DNA from: Clostridia bacterium
GTDB lineage: Bacteria; Bacillota; Clostridia; Christensenellales; Aristaeellaceae
Direction of reading: 5' to 3'
Length of the DNA: 43,708 nt
NCBI GenBank assembly: GCA_017460395.1
Contig: JAFUBA010000155.1
Span: 1-43,708, forward strand
A program made the position numbers and the translations under genes. The notes under the pieces were generated by a model. That model ran no database searches, had not been told where the DNA came from, and worked only from the letters and a program-made list of their open reading frames with translations. Shown piece by piece: positions 31,071 through 39,250 of this stretch. How positions within the stretch are numbered: the first letter of the stretch is position 1; each line of letters opens with the position of its first letter.

Positions 31071-31769
31071 ATGATGGCATCCACGATTCTTCTGGCGGAC
31101 GATGATCTGAACATCCGCACGGTGGTTCAGCTGTATCTGGAAAAGGAAGGGTACCAGGTCAGATGCTTTTCCCGCGGCGACGATGCGCTCAATGCCTTTC
31201 GGCGTGAGCCTCCGGACATGGTGATCCTGGATGTGATGATGCCCGGCATGGACGGCTGGGAGGTCCTCAAGTCCATCCGCCGCACCAGCCGGATCCCGAT
31301 CATCATGCTGACGGCCAAGGATGAAACCTTCGATAAGGTCCTGGGGCTGGAGCTCGGGGCGGACGACTACATCACCAAGCCCTTCGATTCGAAGGAGCTG
31401 GTGGCGCGGGTGAAGGCGGTGCTTCGGCGCACGCACCAGGAGGAGGAGAGCGACGACACGGTGTCCTTCCCGGCCCTCACGGTGTCAAAAAAGCACTTTG
31501 AGTGCCGGTATGAGGGGAAGATCGTCGAGATGCCGGCCAAGGAGCTGGAGGTGCTGTACTTCCTGGCATCGAGCCCGGGGCAGGTGTTTACAAGGGAACA
31601 GCTTCTTGAGCAGATCTGGGGCTACAACTACATGGGGGAGAGCGCCAGGACCGTGGATGTGCACATCAAGCGCATCCGGGAGAAGCTGCGCGGGTGCGAG
31701 GAGCACGGCTGGATGATCCGCACGGTCTACACCGTGGGCTACAAGTTTGATGCTGACGTCAAGCGCTGA
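31071..31769 (+). CDS. OmpR-family response regulator
   Basis: The product is 232 aa. The receiver domain has the acidic pocket ADDD (residues 9-11), the phosphorylation Asp in MVILDVMMPGMDGWEV (about 54), Thr in IIMLTAKDE and Lys in DDYITKPFD. The C-terminal winged helix contains ELEVLYFLASSPGQVFTREQLLEQIWGY and RTVDVHIKRIREKL, the OmpR/PhoB signature. It would be phosphorylated by the kinase encoded 26 bases downstream. GAGAGGGGCGG precedes the ATG. Confidence 0.96.
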   Translation: MMASTILLADDDLNIRTVVQLYLEKEGYQVRCFSRGDDALNAFRREPPDMVILDVMMPGMDGWEVLKSIRRTSRIPIIMLTAKDETFDKVLGLELGADDYITKPFDSKELVARVKAVLRRTHQEEESDDTVSFPALTVSKKHFECRYEGKIVEMPAKELEVLYFLASSPGQVFTREQLLEQIWGYNYMGESARTVDVHIKRIREKLRGCEEHGWMIRTVYTVGYKFDADVKR

Positions 31770-31795
31770 CACACAGAAAGTAAAGTGGGAGTCAC

Positions 31796-33238
31796 ATGTT
31801 TTCAAGAATCATGGCGATGGTGCTGGCGGTGATCCTGGTGCTGGCCGTCGCCTTCAGCCTGCTGGGGACCTTTGCGATCCGCTCCGAGCAGATCGCCAGG
31901 CGGCTGGACGGCGTGACGCGCCAGGCGCGGGACATCGCGTATCTGGCGGCGAGAAACGACACGTCCACCGCGGCCATCCTCTTCGGCCTCGATGACACCA
32001 CGGCCAGGTACCTCTCCTGGAAGAGCGAGGAAGTATATGAGGAGTACGGGGCGTACATCGTGGTGGTGGACCGGCGCGGGCGCGTCATGGACAATCTGTC
32101 CCTGGCCAGGATCGACGATCCGGACTTCGTGGCGTCCTTAAACGGCAGGGAGCTCTCGGATGCCCTGGTCCAGGTTCTCGGCGGGGAGGAGATCTCGGTC
32201 AGGACCGAGGTCGGGGGCGAAACCACCTTCACGGTGGGCGTGCCCTTCATGCGAAACGGCACCGTTCTCGGGGCCGTGCTCATCCACACCAAGGCCCAGA
32301 GCATTGAAGGACCTCTCTATTCCCTGATCCTGCCGGTCCTTCTGGTGGTCACGCTGACCCTCGGGGCCGCGGGCATCGGGATCTTCTTCTACGTGCGCTC
32401 GACCATGAAGCCATTAAAGGCCCTCGAGGGGGCCGCAAGAGACCTCAGCGAAGGGAACTTTGCCACGCGTCTTTCCCTGGAGGGCCTCTCCAGCGAGACG
32501 CGGGAGGTGGCGGGGGCCTTCAACCAGATGGCGGAGCGGATCCAGGCAAACGATGAGAGCCGGCGGGAGTTTGTGGCCAACGTGAGCCACGAGCTCAGGA
32601 GCCCGATCACGTCGATCTCGGGCTTTGTGCAGGGCATGCTGGACGGCACCATTCCCCCGGAGGACCATGAACAGTACCTTCGGGTGGTGGGGGATGAGAC
32701 CGGCAGGCTCACCAAGCTCATCTCGGATCTTCTGGCCCTCTCCAGGCTCGAGCGGGATGACGCGGAGCTCAGCAGGTCCTCCTTTGACATGTGTGAGATG
32801 ATCCGCAAGTGTGTCATCCGCTTCATGACCAAGCTGGAGGAAAAACAGATGGATCTGGACTGTGACTTCCGCCTGGACCCGTGCATGGTCTTTGCGGATC
32901 CCGACCGGATCGAGCAGGTGCTGGTGAACCTTCTGGACAACGCCATCAAGTTCACGCCGGAGGGCGGGCGGATCACGCTCGTCACGGAGGAGCGGGACGG
33001 GAAGGCGGCTGTCACGGTGCAGGACAGCGGCTGCGGGGTGCCGGAGGAGGACCGGGACCGCATCTTCGAGCGCTTCTTCACCTCCGACCGCGCCCACACC
33101 TCCGGGAAGGGCACAGGCCTCGGGCTCAGCATCTGCGAGCGGATCATGAAGATGCACGGGGAGACGATCAGGCTCCTGGACACGGAGGAGGGCGCTGCCT
33201 TCCGCTTTACCGTGCCGCTGGACAGCCACGGGAAATAG
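31796..33238 (+). CDS. Membrane sensor histidine kinase
   Basis: The product is 480 aa. Two membrane helices (about residues 5-28 and 176-200) flank an external PAS/Cache-like sensor domain. HAMP follows (about 202-255), then the phosphoacceptor His in FVANVSHELRSPI (near 268), the N box VNLLDNAIKF, G1 VQDSGCGVPEEDRDRIFERFF and G2 GKGTGLGLSI. It belongs with the OmpR-type regulator upstream. Signals for this common clostridial type include envelope stress or antimicrobial peptides; nothing here identifies it. Confidence 0.95.
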   Translation: MFSRIMAMVLAVILVLAVAFSLLGTFAIRSEQIARRLDGVTRQARDIAYLAARNDTSTAAILFGLDDTTARYLSWKSEEVYEEYGAYIVVVDRRGRVMDNLSLARIDDPDFVASLNGRELSDALVQVLGGEEISVRTEVGGETTFTVGVPFMRNGTVLGAVLIHTKAQSIEGPLYSLILPVLLVVTLTLGAAGIGIFFYVRSTMKPLKALEGAARDLSEGNFATRLSLEGLSSETREVAGAFNQMAERIQANDESRREFVANVSHELRSPITSISGFVQGMLDGTIPPEDHEQYLRVVGDETGRLTKLISDLLALSRLERDDAELSRSSFDMCEMIRKCVIRFMTKLEEKQMDLDCDFRLDPCMVFADPDRIEQVLVNLLDNAIKFTPEGGRITLVTEERDGKAAVTVQDSGCGVPEEDRDRIFERFFTSDRAHTSGKGTGLGLSICERIMKMHGETIRLLDTEEGAAFRFTVPLDSHGK

Positions 33239-33249
33239 ATACATAAGCG

Positions 33250-33281
33250 GCAGCTGTGCTGGATGGCACGGCTGCTTTTTT
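33250..33281 (+). terminator. Intrinsic terminator of the two-component operon
   Basis: GCAGCTGTGC pairs with GCACGGCTGC (one G-U) around a six-base loop and is followed by seven T residues. Confidence 0.85.
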
Positions 33282-33301
33282 CGTGCCAGGCGCCGTGAAT
33301 G

Positions 33302-33334
33302 GTGCACTTGCCGGGGCCCGGCTGCACGGTTTTT
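33302..33334 (+). terminator. Second, tandem terminator-like hairpin
   Basis: GTGCA...GCCGG with CCGGC-TGCAC forms a stem ending in GGTTTTT, 20 bases after the first terminator. I found no convincing promoter between here and 33425. Confidence 0.5.
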
Positions 33335-33425
33335 GGGAAAACGCGCAAAATAGAGCGCATCATGCGCAAACAAATCGGGCCTGATTGTGATAGAGTACCT
33401 TTGACACATTCCATGAGGAGGCAGC

Positions 33426-34463
33426 ATGTCGACCCATCTGATCACCGGAAGAAGCCTGTACCGTTTCCTGTGGGAGGGAATCGGACGACCGTCCACACCG
33501 ATTCCGATCATCAATCAGAAGGGACACTATACGCAGACGGATTTCTGGTGGAACTTCCTGTCCGCCGGGGTCCCTGAGGCGCCGCTTCTGCCCTACTTCA
33601 GTCCCGAATCCGGCAGGTCCAGGTCCCTCAGCAATCTGATGAACCGCACCATCCACCATGCGATGCCGGTGAAGCTCTATCGCTTGCTGGAGGAGCACCT
33701 GAATGCAGATGCACTCCTGGACATCACCATCTGGGTGTCGGAAGCCATCGACCGGGAGCTTCTGCCCATGACGATGCACCATGCCCTGAGCCAGATGGAG
33801 GACCAGGTGATCGAGGCAGGGGAGGACGTGGAGTTCCTGGAAGTGAGCCCCTTCTTTCTGTCTCTGAGACCCGAGTGGATGGGCGGGGAAGGGATGGATT
33901 CCCAGACGCTCTTTTTCTGGGCAGCCTTTCGGATTGCACTGCTTGGCCTGCATGCCCTCTACGGGGACAGAATGGCGGAGTCACCGGCCCTTGGGAAGCT
34001 CCGTCTGTGCAGGTTCTGCAGCCCCAAGCTTCTCATGGAGGCCGTGCGCGATGTGATCCCAAGGACCCGGGTCCATCGGATGAGCCTGACCCAGATGACC
34101 AGGGAGAAAAGCCGGGAGCAGGAAGCGCAGGCGCCTTCCCTGCAGCCGCTGGAGAGCCTCAGAAGTGCTGCCGTTTCTGCCCTGCCGGAGGAAGAAAAGG
34201 TGCAGGAGCACATGGGTCAGGGCTGCGGGTGGTATGTGGTGGCCAACTGGATGGATGACTGCATTGCCGTCAATGATGCGCCGCATGCCACCTATGATGG
34301 CGCGAACATGGTGGACACCATGTCCAATGGAACATTGGTGTATGTGATGGCTGCGGAGGGCTACCGGGGATTGCATGTAAGCCCGGCCGTGTGGGGAAAG
34401 GTGATGGTGAAAGGCCGCCTTGCCTATGTGCCCATGAATCTTCTGGTGAAGGTGACCGTATAA
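33426..34463 (+). CDS. Unknown protein with C-terminal SH3-like domain
   Basis: The product is 345 aa, with ATGAGGAGGCAGC before the ATG. No signal peptide or membrane helix is evident, so it is probably cytoplasmic. Residues 1-190 are helical and contain DFWWNFLSAGVPEAPLLPYF. A Cys-containing segment (LCRFCSPKLL) and a charged linker follow. The last ~80 residues (YVVANWMDDCIAVNDAP ... GTLVYVMAAEGYRGLHVS ... VWGKVMVKGRLAYVPM) have the strand spacing of a bacterial SH3-like domain. I do not recognise the family. It is 64 bases upstream of the secreted peptidase gene and on the same strand. Confidence 0.75.
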   Translation: MSTHLITGRSLYRFLWEGIGRPSTPIPIINQKGHYTQTDFWWNFLSAGVPEAPLLPYFSPESGRSRSLSNLMNRTIHHAMPVKLYRLLEEHLNADALLDITIWVSEAIDRELLPMTMHHALSQMEDQVIEAGEDVEFLEVSPFFLSLRPEWMGGEGMDSQTLFFWAAFRIALLGLHALYGDRMAESPALGKLRLCRFCSPKLLMEAVRDVIPRTRVHRMSLTQMTREKSREQEAQAPSLQPLESLRSAAVSALPEEEKVQEHMGQGCGWYVVANWMDDCIAVNDAPHATYDGANMVDTMSNGTLVYVMAAEGYRGLHVSPAVWGKVMVKGRLAYVPMNLLVKVTV

Positions 34464-34527
34464 GGATCAGGCAGCATTGACTGCACGTCAGATCCATCTG
34501 ATCATTCATTTTGTCGGGGGTGTCCTT

Positions 34528-37353
34528 ATGCATGTAAGACTTCAGAAAATGGCCTCTGTGCTTTTGTCGGCCGTGCTTGTGCTGGCCGCCATCTCTCTGC
34601 CACAGAGCGCGCTTGCTGCGACGACCACCGGGTATCTGTGGCCTGTACCCAGCACAAAGCGCGCACTGTCGCGGGGCTACTTCAGCGGACACAGCGGACT
34701 TGATATTGCTGTGGCATCCGGCACCGATGTGTACGCCACGAAGGCCGGCACCGTGTACTATGTCTACACCGGCTGTAACAGTGTCAATGCTGCAAGTACG
34801 GGTAATACTGTCAGCTGCAGCAGCAGTACCTGCAATCCCAGCTCCAAGAACTTTCAGTCCTATACAAACGGCTCCAAATCGTACAAAACCTGTAATTACG
34901 GCTATGGGAACGGCGTGGTGATCAAGCATACGGATGGAACCTATTCCATGTATGCACACATGTCCACCGTATCTGTCAGTAAAGGTGCAACTGTCACGCA
35001 GGGCCAGAAGATCGGCACCAGCGGTTCATCCGGCAATTCAACCGGTGCACATCTTCACTTTGAGCTGTCCGCCGGCATGTCCATGAGCGGCGCTTACTGC
35101 AATCCCAGCAGTAGCATCAACAATAACCCCAAATATGCCAGCTACCAGATTACCTCCTCAAATAAGAGTGGTCTGACGACCAGCGGCAGCTATGTGTACA
35201 ATTCCTCCGGCGTGGAGTACACCTTCAGCACAAGCGGAGGCGGAGGTACCGTTGCTGATTGTGACTGCAGCACAAGTGCGGCGGGCTATTACACATGCAC
35301 CGCTCCCAGCGCGCTTGCGATGCACAGCAGCCACGACTACAACTCTTCCAGTGATATCGGCAACGATATTCCCAAGGGCGCCATCGTGTGGGTTTCCAAG
35401 GCAGCGACTGGCAGCGCCACCTATGCCCATGTGACCTACAACGGCAAGCAGGGCATTGCCTCCAAAAACTATCTGTCGCTTGTTCCAAGCTATACGCTGA
35501 CATTCAATGCAAACGGCGGCAGCGGCGGCCCCGGATCTGCCAAGGTGTGGGCCAATGTGGGTGATTATTCCGTGGTTTCCGTGCCCTCCCGCGACAACTA
35601 TACATTCAATGGATGGTACACTGCTGCCAGCGGCGGAACGAAAGTGTACGATGCAAACGGAAGATGCACGAATGAAGGTACCTTCTGGAAGAGCGGCCTG
35701 TATGTGGGCGGAAAGAGTGCCACACTGTATGCCCAGTGGACGATCAACACGATCTATGTGACCGGTGTTTCTCTGAATGCGGATTACATTGATCTGACAC
35801 AGGGAGAAACCCGCCAGCTCACCGCCACGGTCACGCCGTCCAACGCGACCTATCAGAGTGTCAACTGGACCAGCGGCGACACGACCGTGGCGACCGTATC
35901 GGCATCCGGCCTGATCACGGCCGTAGCACCGGGCACTGCGGTCGTCAGTGCCTCAGCCAGTGATGGCTCCGGCCACTTTGCCATGTGCATTGTGAATGTG
36001 TACCCCTATGTGGAGGATCTTGAGCTGAACCGGCACAGCATGTACGTGTCCACCCGGGAGCCCTTTACGCAGACAAGACTGACGGCCAGCGTGGTACCTT
36101 CCTCTGCCTCGGAGTATGTCGTCTGGTCCTCCAGCGATCCCTTTGTGGTATCGGTCGACGCAGATGGACTACTGACGGCAAACGAGGAAGGCACCGTGAC
36201 CATCACGGCCAGTGTGGTCAACGGTCCGAGCGACTCGTGCATCGTGCGTGTCCTTGAGTCGCTGGATACGGTCTTTGTGCCGGATGGCACAACCGTGCTT
36301 GAAGACAGTGCACTGGAGGACATCGGCACGGAAGCGGTGATCCTGCCCCAGGGCATGACCACGCTTGGCAGCAGGGCCCTGGCATCCAACAGTAAACTGA
36401 AGTTCGTCTTCCTGCCGGATCAGGTATCGGATATCTCTCAGGATGCTTTCGACGGCGATCCGTATCTGACGCTGGTGGTGGGCAACGACCGGGATGTGAG
36501 CCGTTTCGGTATTCCCTATGTGACCAATGCGGATGCCTCCATTGTGACGGCAAGGGCCATCAGCCTGCCCTCATCTGCGACGCTTTATGCAGGGGAGCAG
36601 ACGACACTCGCGCCGGTATTTACCCCGACTGGCACCACCAACCAGGGCATCACCTGGTCGTCCTCTGACCCATCCATTGCAGCGGTCAATGCAAACGGTG
36701 TCGTGACCGGCATGGATATCGGCAGCGCGACAATCACAGCGACCACAGTGGATGGGACAAACCTGCGTGCCTCCACCGTGATCCAGGTGACGGTGCCGGA
36801 TGTGAAAGTTTCTGCCTATGATGAGGAGATCACGACTTCTGATTTTGATGCTCAGATCAGTGCAAAACTGAACATATCCAATGTCCCCTCGCTTTATGAG
36901 GTGGAGATGGTCGGGGTGGAGATCTATGATATCGCAGATACACTTCTCGGCCGCAGCTTCGGCGCATGGGATGCGATCGGCTGCAATGCTGCGGATGTCA
37001 TTGGAAGGAATCTGACGCCCTCCACGGTCTATGGAATTCGCTATATTGCCATTGTGGGTGGCTACACATTCAGGAGCGAGAAAAAGGAATTTGTGACGGC
37101 CGATCCCATCGCGCGGATTGTCCTGAGTGATACGAATCTGACGCTGGCCCTTGGGGAAAGCGCGCATATCACAGCGGAAATTCTCAACCATGATCCTGAT
37201 GATATCGTCTGGAGATCCAGCAATTCCTCCGTTGTGTCGGTGATAGACGGTGATGTGACCGGCACAAAGGCTGGCACGGCCACCATTACCGCAAGACTTG
37301 CCGGTGATACGGATGTCATGGCAAGCTGCGTCATTACGGTGACGGGAAACTGA
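34528..37353 (+). CDS. Large secreted M23 endopeptidase with Ig-like repeats
   Basis: The product is 941 aa. Signal peptide about 1-31. The M23 (LytM) domain spans about 33-200: metal ligands His55 and Asp59 (HSGLD), His144 in YAHM, and HLH at 175-177 (AHLHFEL). Then an SH3-like segment (about 255-318), an InlB-type repeat (about 321-405), two Big_2 Ig-like domains (about 410-575), a LRR_5/BspA-like segment (about 580-660), a third Big_2 (about 690-770), an unfamiliar domain and a fourth Big_2 (to 941). M23 enzymes cleave peptidoglycan cross-bridges. No sortase motif is visible. GGGGGTG precedes the ATG at 34528. Confidence 0.9.
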   Translation: MHVRLQKMASVLLSAVLVLAAISLPQSALAATTTGYLWPVPSTKRALSRGYFSGHSGLDIAVASGTDVYATKAGTVYYVYTGCNSVNAASTGNTVSCSSSTCNPSSKNFQSYTNGSKSYKTCNYGYGNGVVIKHTDGTYSMYAHMSTVSVSKGATVTQGQKIGTSGSSGNSTGAHLHFELSAGMSMSGAYCNPSSSINNNPKYASYQITSSNKSGLTTSGSYVYNSSGVEYTFSTSGGGGTVADCDCSTSAAGYYTCTAPSALAMHSSHDYNSSSDIGNDIPKGAIVWVSKAATGSATYAHVTYNGKQGIASKNYLSLVPSYTLTFNANGGSGGPGSAKVWANVGDYSVVSVPSRDNYTFNGWYTAASGGTKVYDANGRCTNEGTFWKSGLYVGGKSATLYAQWTINTIYVTGVSLNADYIDLTQGETRQLTATVTPSNATYQSVNWTSGDTTVATVSASGLITAVAPGTAVVSASASDGSGHFAMCIVNVYPYVEDLELNRHSMYVSTREPFTQTRLTASVVPSSASEYVVWSSSDPFVVSVDADGLLTANEEGTVTITASVVNGPSDSCIVRVLESLDTVFVPDGTTVLEDSALEDIGTEAVILPQGMTTLGSRALASNSKLKFVFLPDQVSDISQDAFDGDPYLTLVVGNDRDVSRFGIPYVTNADASIVTARAISLPSSATLYAGEQTTLAPVFTPTGTTNQGITWSSSDPSIAAVNANGVVTGMDIGSATITATTVDGTNLRASTVIQVTVPDVKVSAYDEEITTSDFDAQISAKLNISNVPSLYEVEMVGVEIYDIADTLLGRSFGAWDAIGCNAADVIGRNLTPSTVYGIRYIAIVGGYTFRSEKKEFVTADPIARIVLSDTNLTLALGESAHITAEILNHDPDDIVWRSSNSSVVSVIDGDVTGTKAGTATITARLAGDTDVMASCVITVTGN

Positions 37354-37420
37354 TGGGGCATGCCCAGGAGCACGGGATTCCCGTGGCAGCAAGATACGAG
37401 TAAACATACGCATCAGCGAG

Positions 37421-37456
37421 ACACTGCGGACGGTTTCTTCTGTCCGCAGTGTTTTT
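37421..37456 (+). terminator. Intrinsic terminator of the M23 gene
   Basis: ACACTGCGGAC (37421-37431) pairs with GTCCGCAGTGT (37442-37452), followed by TTTTT. Confidence 0.9.
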
Positions 37457-37493
37457 GGCATATCAGGGGAGCTGCAGGAAGGAAGCAACATAA

Positions 37494-37546
37494 GTCATAT
37501 TTTTACAGAAATTCATCTTGAAAATATGACATGAAGAGCGTAATAT
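37494..37546 (+). promoter_or_regulatory. Promoter with long dyad before the Xre-ImmA genes
   Basis: GTCATATTTT (37494-37503) is repeated inverted as AAAATATGAC (37521-37530), with 17 bases between. The -35 TTGAAA (37518-37523) overlaps the right arm and the -10 TAATAT (37541-37546) follows after 17 bases. The layout is what an autorepressing Xre protein would use. Confidence 0.72.
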
Positions 37547-37575
37547 GCTTTCGGAAAGCTGAAGGAGGATTCAGC

Positions 37576-37914
37576 ATGATGACAATGAACGAAAAATTGA
37601 AAACGATGAGAGAAAAAGCAGGCCTGCGGCAAGGACAGATTGCAGACTATTTGGGCGTGACACAGACGTTCATATCCAAGGTTGAGACCGGTGAGAGAAA
37701 CCTCACGGTGGATCAGCTGGAGAGTGTCGTGAATCTGTATGGATACAGCCTCGCAGCTTTTGCAGATATGGAGCAGGAAGCGCATCCGATCCAGTTTGCT
37801 TTCAGAGCACAGGACATTGGTCAGGACGATCTGCGCGCCATTTCTGATATTGGGAAGATTGCCATCAATAGTCGATTTATGACGAAAATGCTGGAGGGAT
37901 CGAATGTTGGATAA
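37576..37914 (+). CDS. Xre-family HTH regulator
   Basis: The product is 112 aa. The Cro/C1-type HTH occupies about residues 4-60 (MNEKLKTMREKAGLRQGQIADYLGVTQTFISKVETGERNLTV split across the helices). The remaining 50 residues may bind the partner. GAAGGAGG lies ahead of the ATG at 37576, and the ATG at 37531 lies upstream of the -10 box. The protease gene starts 11 bases before this stop, so they are coupled. Xre/ImmA pairs typically control mobile elements or stress: the protease cleaves the repressor. No such element is recognised here. Confidence 0.9.
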   Translation: MMTMNEKLKTMREKAGLRQGQIADYLGVTQTFISKVETGERNLTVDQLESVVNLYGYSLAAFADMEQEAHPIQFAFRAQDIGQDDLRAISDIGKIAINSRFMTKMLEGSNVG

Positions 37915-38659
37915 GCTGGAACTGAACACAGAGGCACAGGAACTGCGGGAGCTCCTGGGAGAGGATGTCAATTCTCCAGTTGACATTTTTTCGCTTGTGA
38001 GCCAGATTGAAGGGCTGACGCTGGTGTTTTATCCTCTTGGCGAGAATATCAGCGGGATGTGCGTTCTTGATGATGAGATCAAACTGATCGCCGTGAATTC
38101 GACGATGTCCTATGGTCGTCAGCGGTTTTCGCTTGCCCACGAGCTGTATCATTTATATTTCGATAAGGAGTCAGGATATAACGTGTGTTCAAAAAAGCTC
38201 GATCCCAGGAGCGAAAACGAAAAGTGCGCGGATCAGTTTGCCTCCTACTTCCTTGCGCCGTATAAGTCCTTAAGAGCGGCCATAAAAAAAGTGTCCGACA
38301 ATGGTCCACTGTCTATGCAGAAGGTCATCGCACTTGAGCAGTACTTTGGGATGAGTCATCTGACAATGCTCTGGAGACTGGTCTGTGAAGGTTATCTTTC
38401 TTCAGATCAGATAAAGGATTACAGTTTCGGCGTCATGTCTGCGGCAAGATCTCTCGGATATGATGATAAGCTGTACAGGCCCGCGCCTCCTGAATGCCAG
38501 AAAAGAACGTATGGACACTATCTGAAGCAGGTAGAAGAACTGCGGAGCAAAGACCTGGTGTCCCCCGGAAAGATCGATGAGCTGTTGCTCGACGCTTTCC
38601 GCGATGATATTGTGTATGGTCTGGATGAAGATGATCAGGGGAGAGAGGCAATTGACTGA
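37904..38659 (+). CDS. ImmA/IrrE metalloprotease
   Basis: The product is 251 aa. The zinc motif HELYHLYF (HExxH, near residues 75-79) follows IAVNSTMSYGRQRFSLA, and the third ligand region is in ENEKCADQFASYFLAP (near 108-123), as in the ImmA/IrrE/COG2856 family. It is expected to cut the Xre repressor at 37576-37914. The C-terminal half has a winged-helix-like segment (MQKVIALEQYFGMSHLTMLWRL) and a domain of unknown type. Codon use is more AT-rich than in the core genes, consistent with acquired DNA. Confidence 0.92.
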   Translation: MLDKLELNTEAQELRELLGEDVNSPVDIFSLVSQIEGLTLVFYPLGENISGMCVLDDEIKLIAVNSTMSYGRQRFSLAHELYHLYFDKESGYNVCSKKLDPRSENEKCADQFASYFLAPYKSLRAAIKKVSDNGPLSMQKVIALEQYFGMSHLTMLWRLVCEGYLSSDQIKDYSFGVMSAARSLGYDDKLYRPAPPECQKRTYGHYLKQVEELRSKDLVSPGKIDELLLDAFRDDIVYGLDEDDQGREAID

Positions 38660-38699
38660 AGCGTGTTTTTTTGAAACAGCGTAAGAGCACAAAATGTGC

Positions 38700-38746
38700 T
38701 TGATGTTTCACGCCGATTGCATATAATGGACACTCGTGGCGTGAAA
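38700..38746 (+). promoter_or_regulatory. Promoter flanked by 9-bp dyad, before the secDF region
   Basis: TTGATG (38700-38705), 16 bases, TATAAT (38722-38727). TTTCACGCC (38706-38714) and its exact complement GGCGTGAAA (38738-38746) flank the -10 box, 23 bases apart. A short AGCACA / TGTGCT hairpin (38686-38700) lies just upstream. Confidence 0.6.
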
Positions 38747-38834
38747 AGCGCAAATGTGAGAAACATACCTGGAGATATCTTTTGCCGGGGTCTTTCTCTG
38801 AAAAAATGCCACAGGCAGAAAGGCGGGGAGCGGA

Positions 38835-39182
38835 TTGAGAAAAAGCAGCTATGCATTTCTTTTGCTGGGGCTGTGCTTTTTTGCGCTCCTGGCGTTCAAC
38901 TGCCTTGTAAAGGGCCCGGAAACAGAGGTCCTGGAAGCCGAAGGGAGAAGAACCGCACCGGCTGCCCTCGCAGAATCCTTTTCCCTCATGCCGTTTTCCT
39001 CAGACGCCCCAGAGCAGCAGACGGAGGAGCGCAAAGGCGGCAATGAAGACAGGGATCAGGTGATCGGGGAAACCCTGAAGACCGTCATCATATCATCGGA
39101 CCGGAACGGGATGCCCCTGTCCGGCCCGGTGTGGAGAAAGAGCGTTTATCTCGTCTGTCCTCCGGAGGGCGTTCCCGGATAG
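38835..39182 (+). CDS. Small membrane-anchored protein, unknown
   Basis: The product is 115 aa from a TTG at 38835, preceded by GCGGGGAGC. It has a short basic start and one hydrophobic helix (about residues 7-24), followed by an acidic, Ala/Glu-rich outside part. No domain is recognised. It lies between the dyad promoter and secD on the same strand and may be co-transcribed with secDF. The rare start codon and short length leave doubt. Confidence 0.5.
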   Translation: MRKSSYAFLLLGLCFFALLAFNCLVKGPETEVLEAEGRRTAPAALAESFSLMPFSSDAPEQQTEERKGGNEDRDQVIGETLKTVIISSDRNGMPLSGPVWRKSVYLVCPPEGVPG

Positions 39183-39250
39183 GTGGGTATCCGGAAAGTC
39201 CTGGAATTCACAGAAGAATTCAATCTACATAAAAACTGGAGGAGAGTCAT

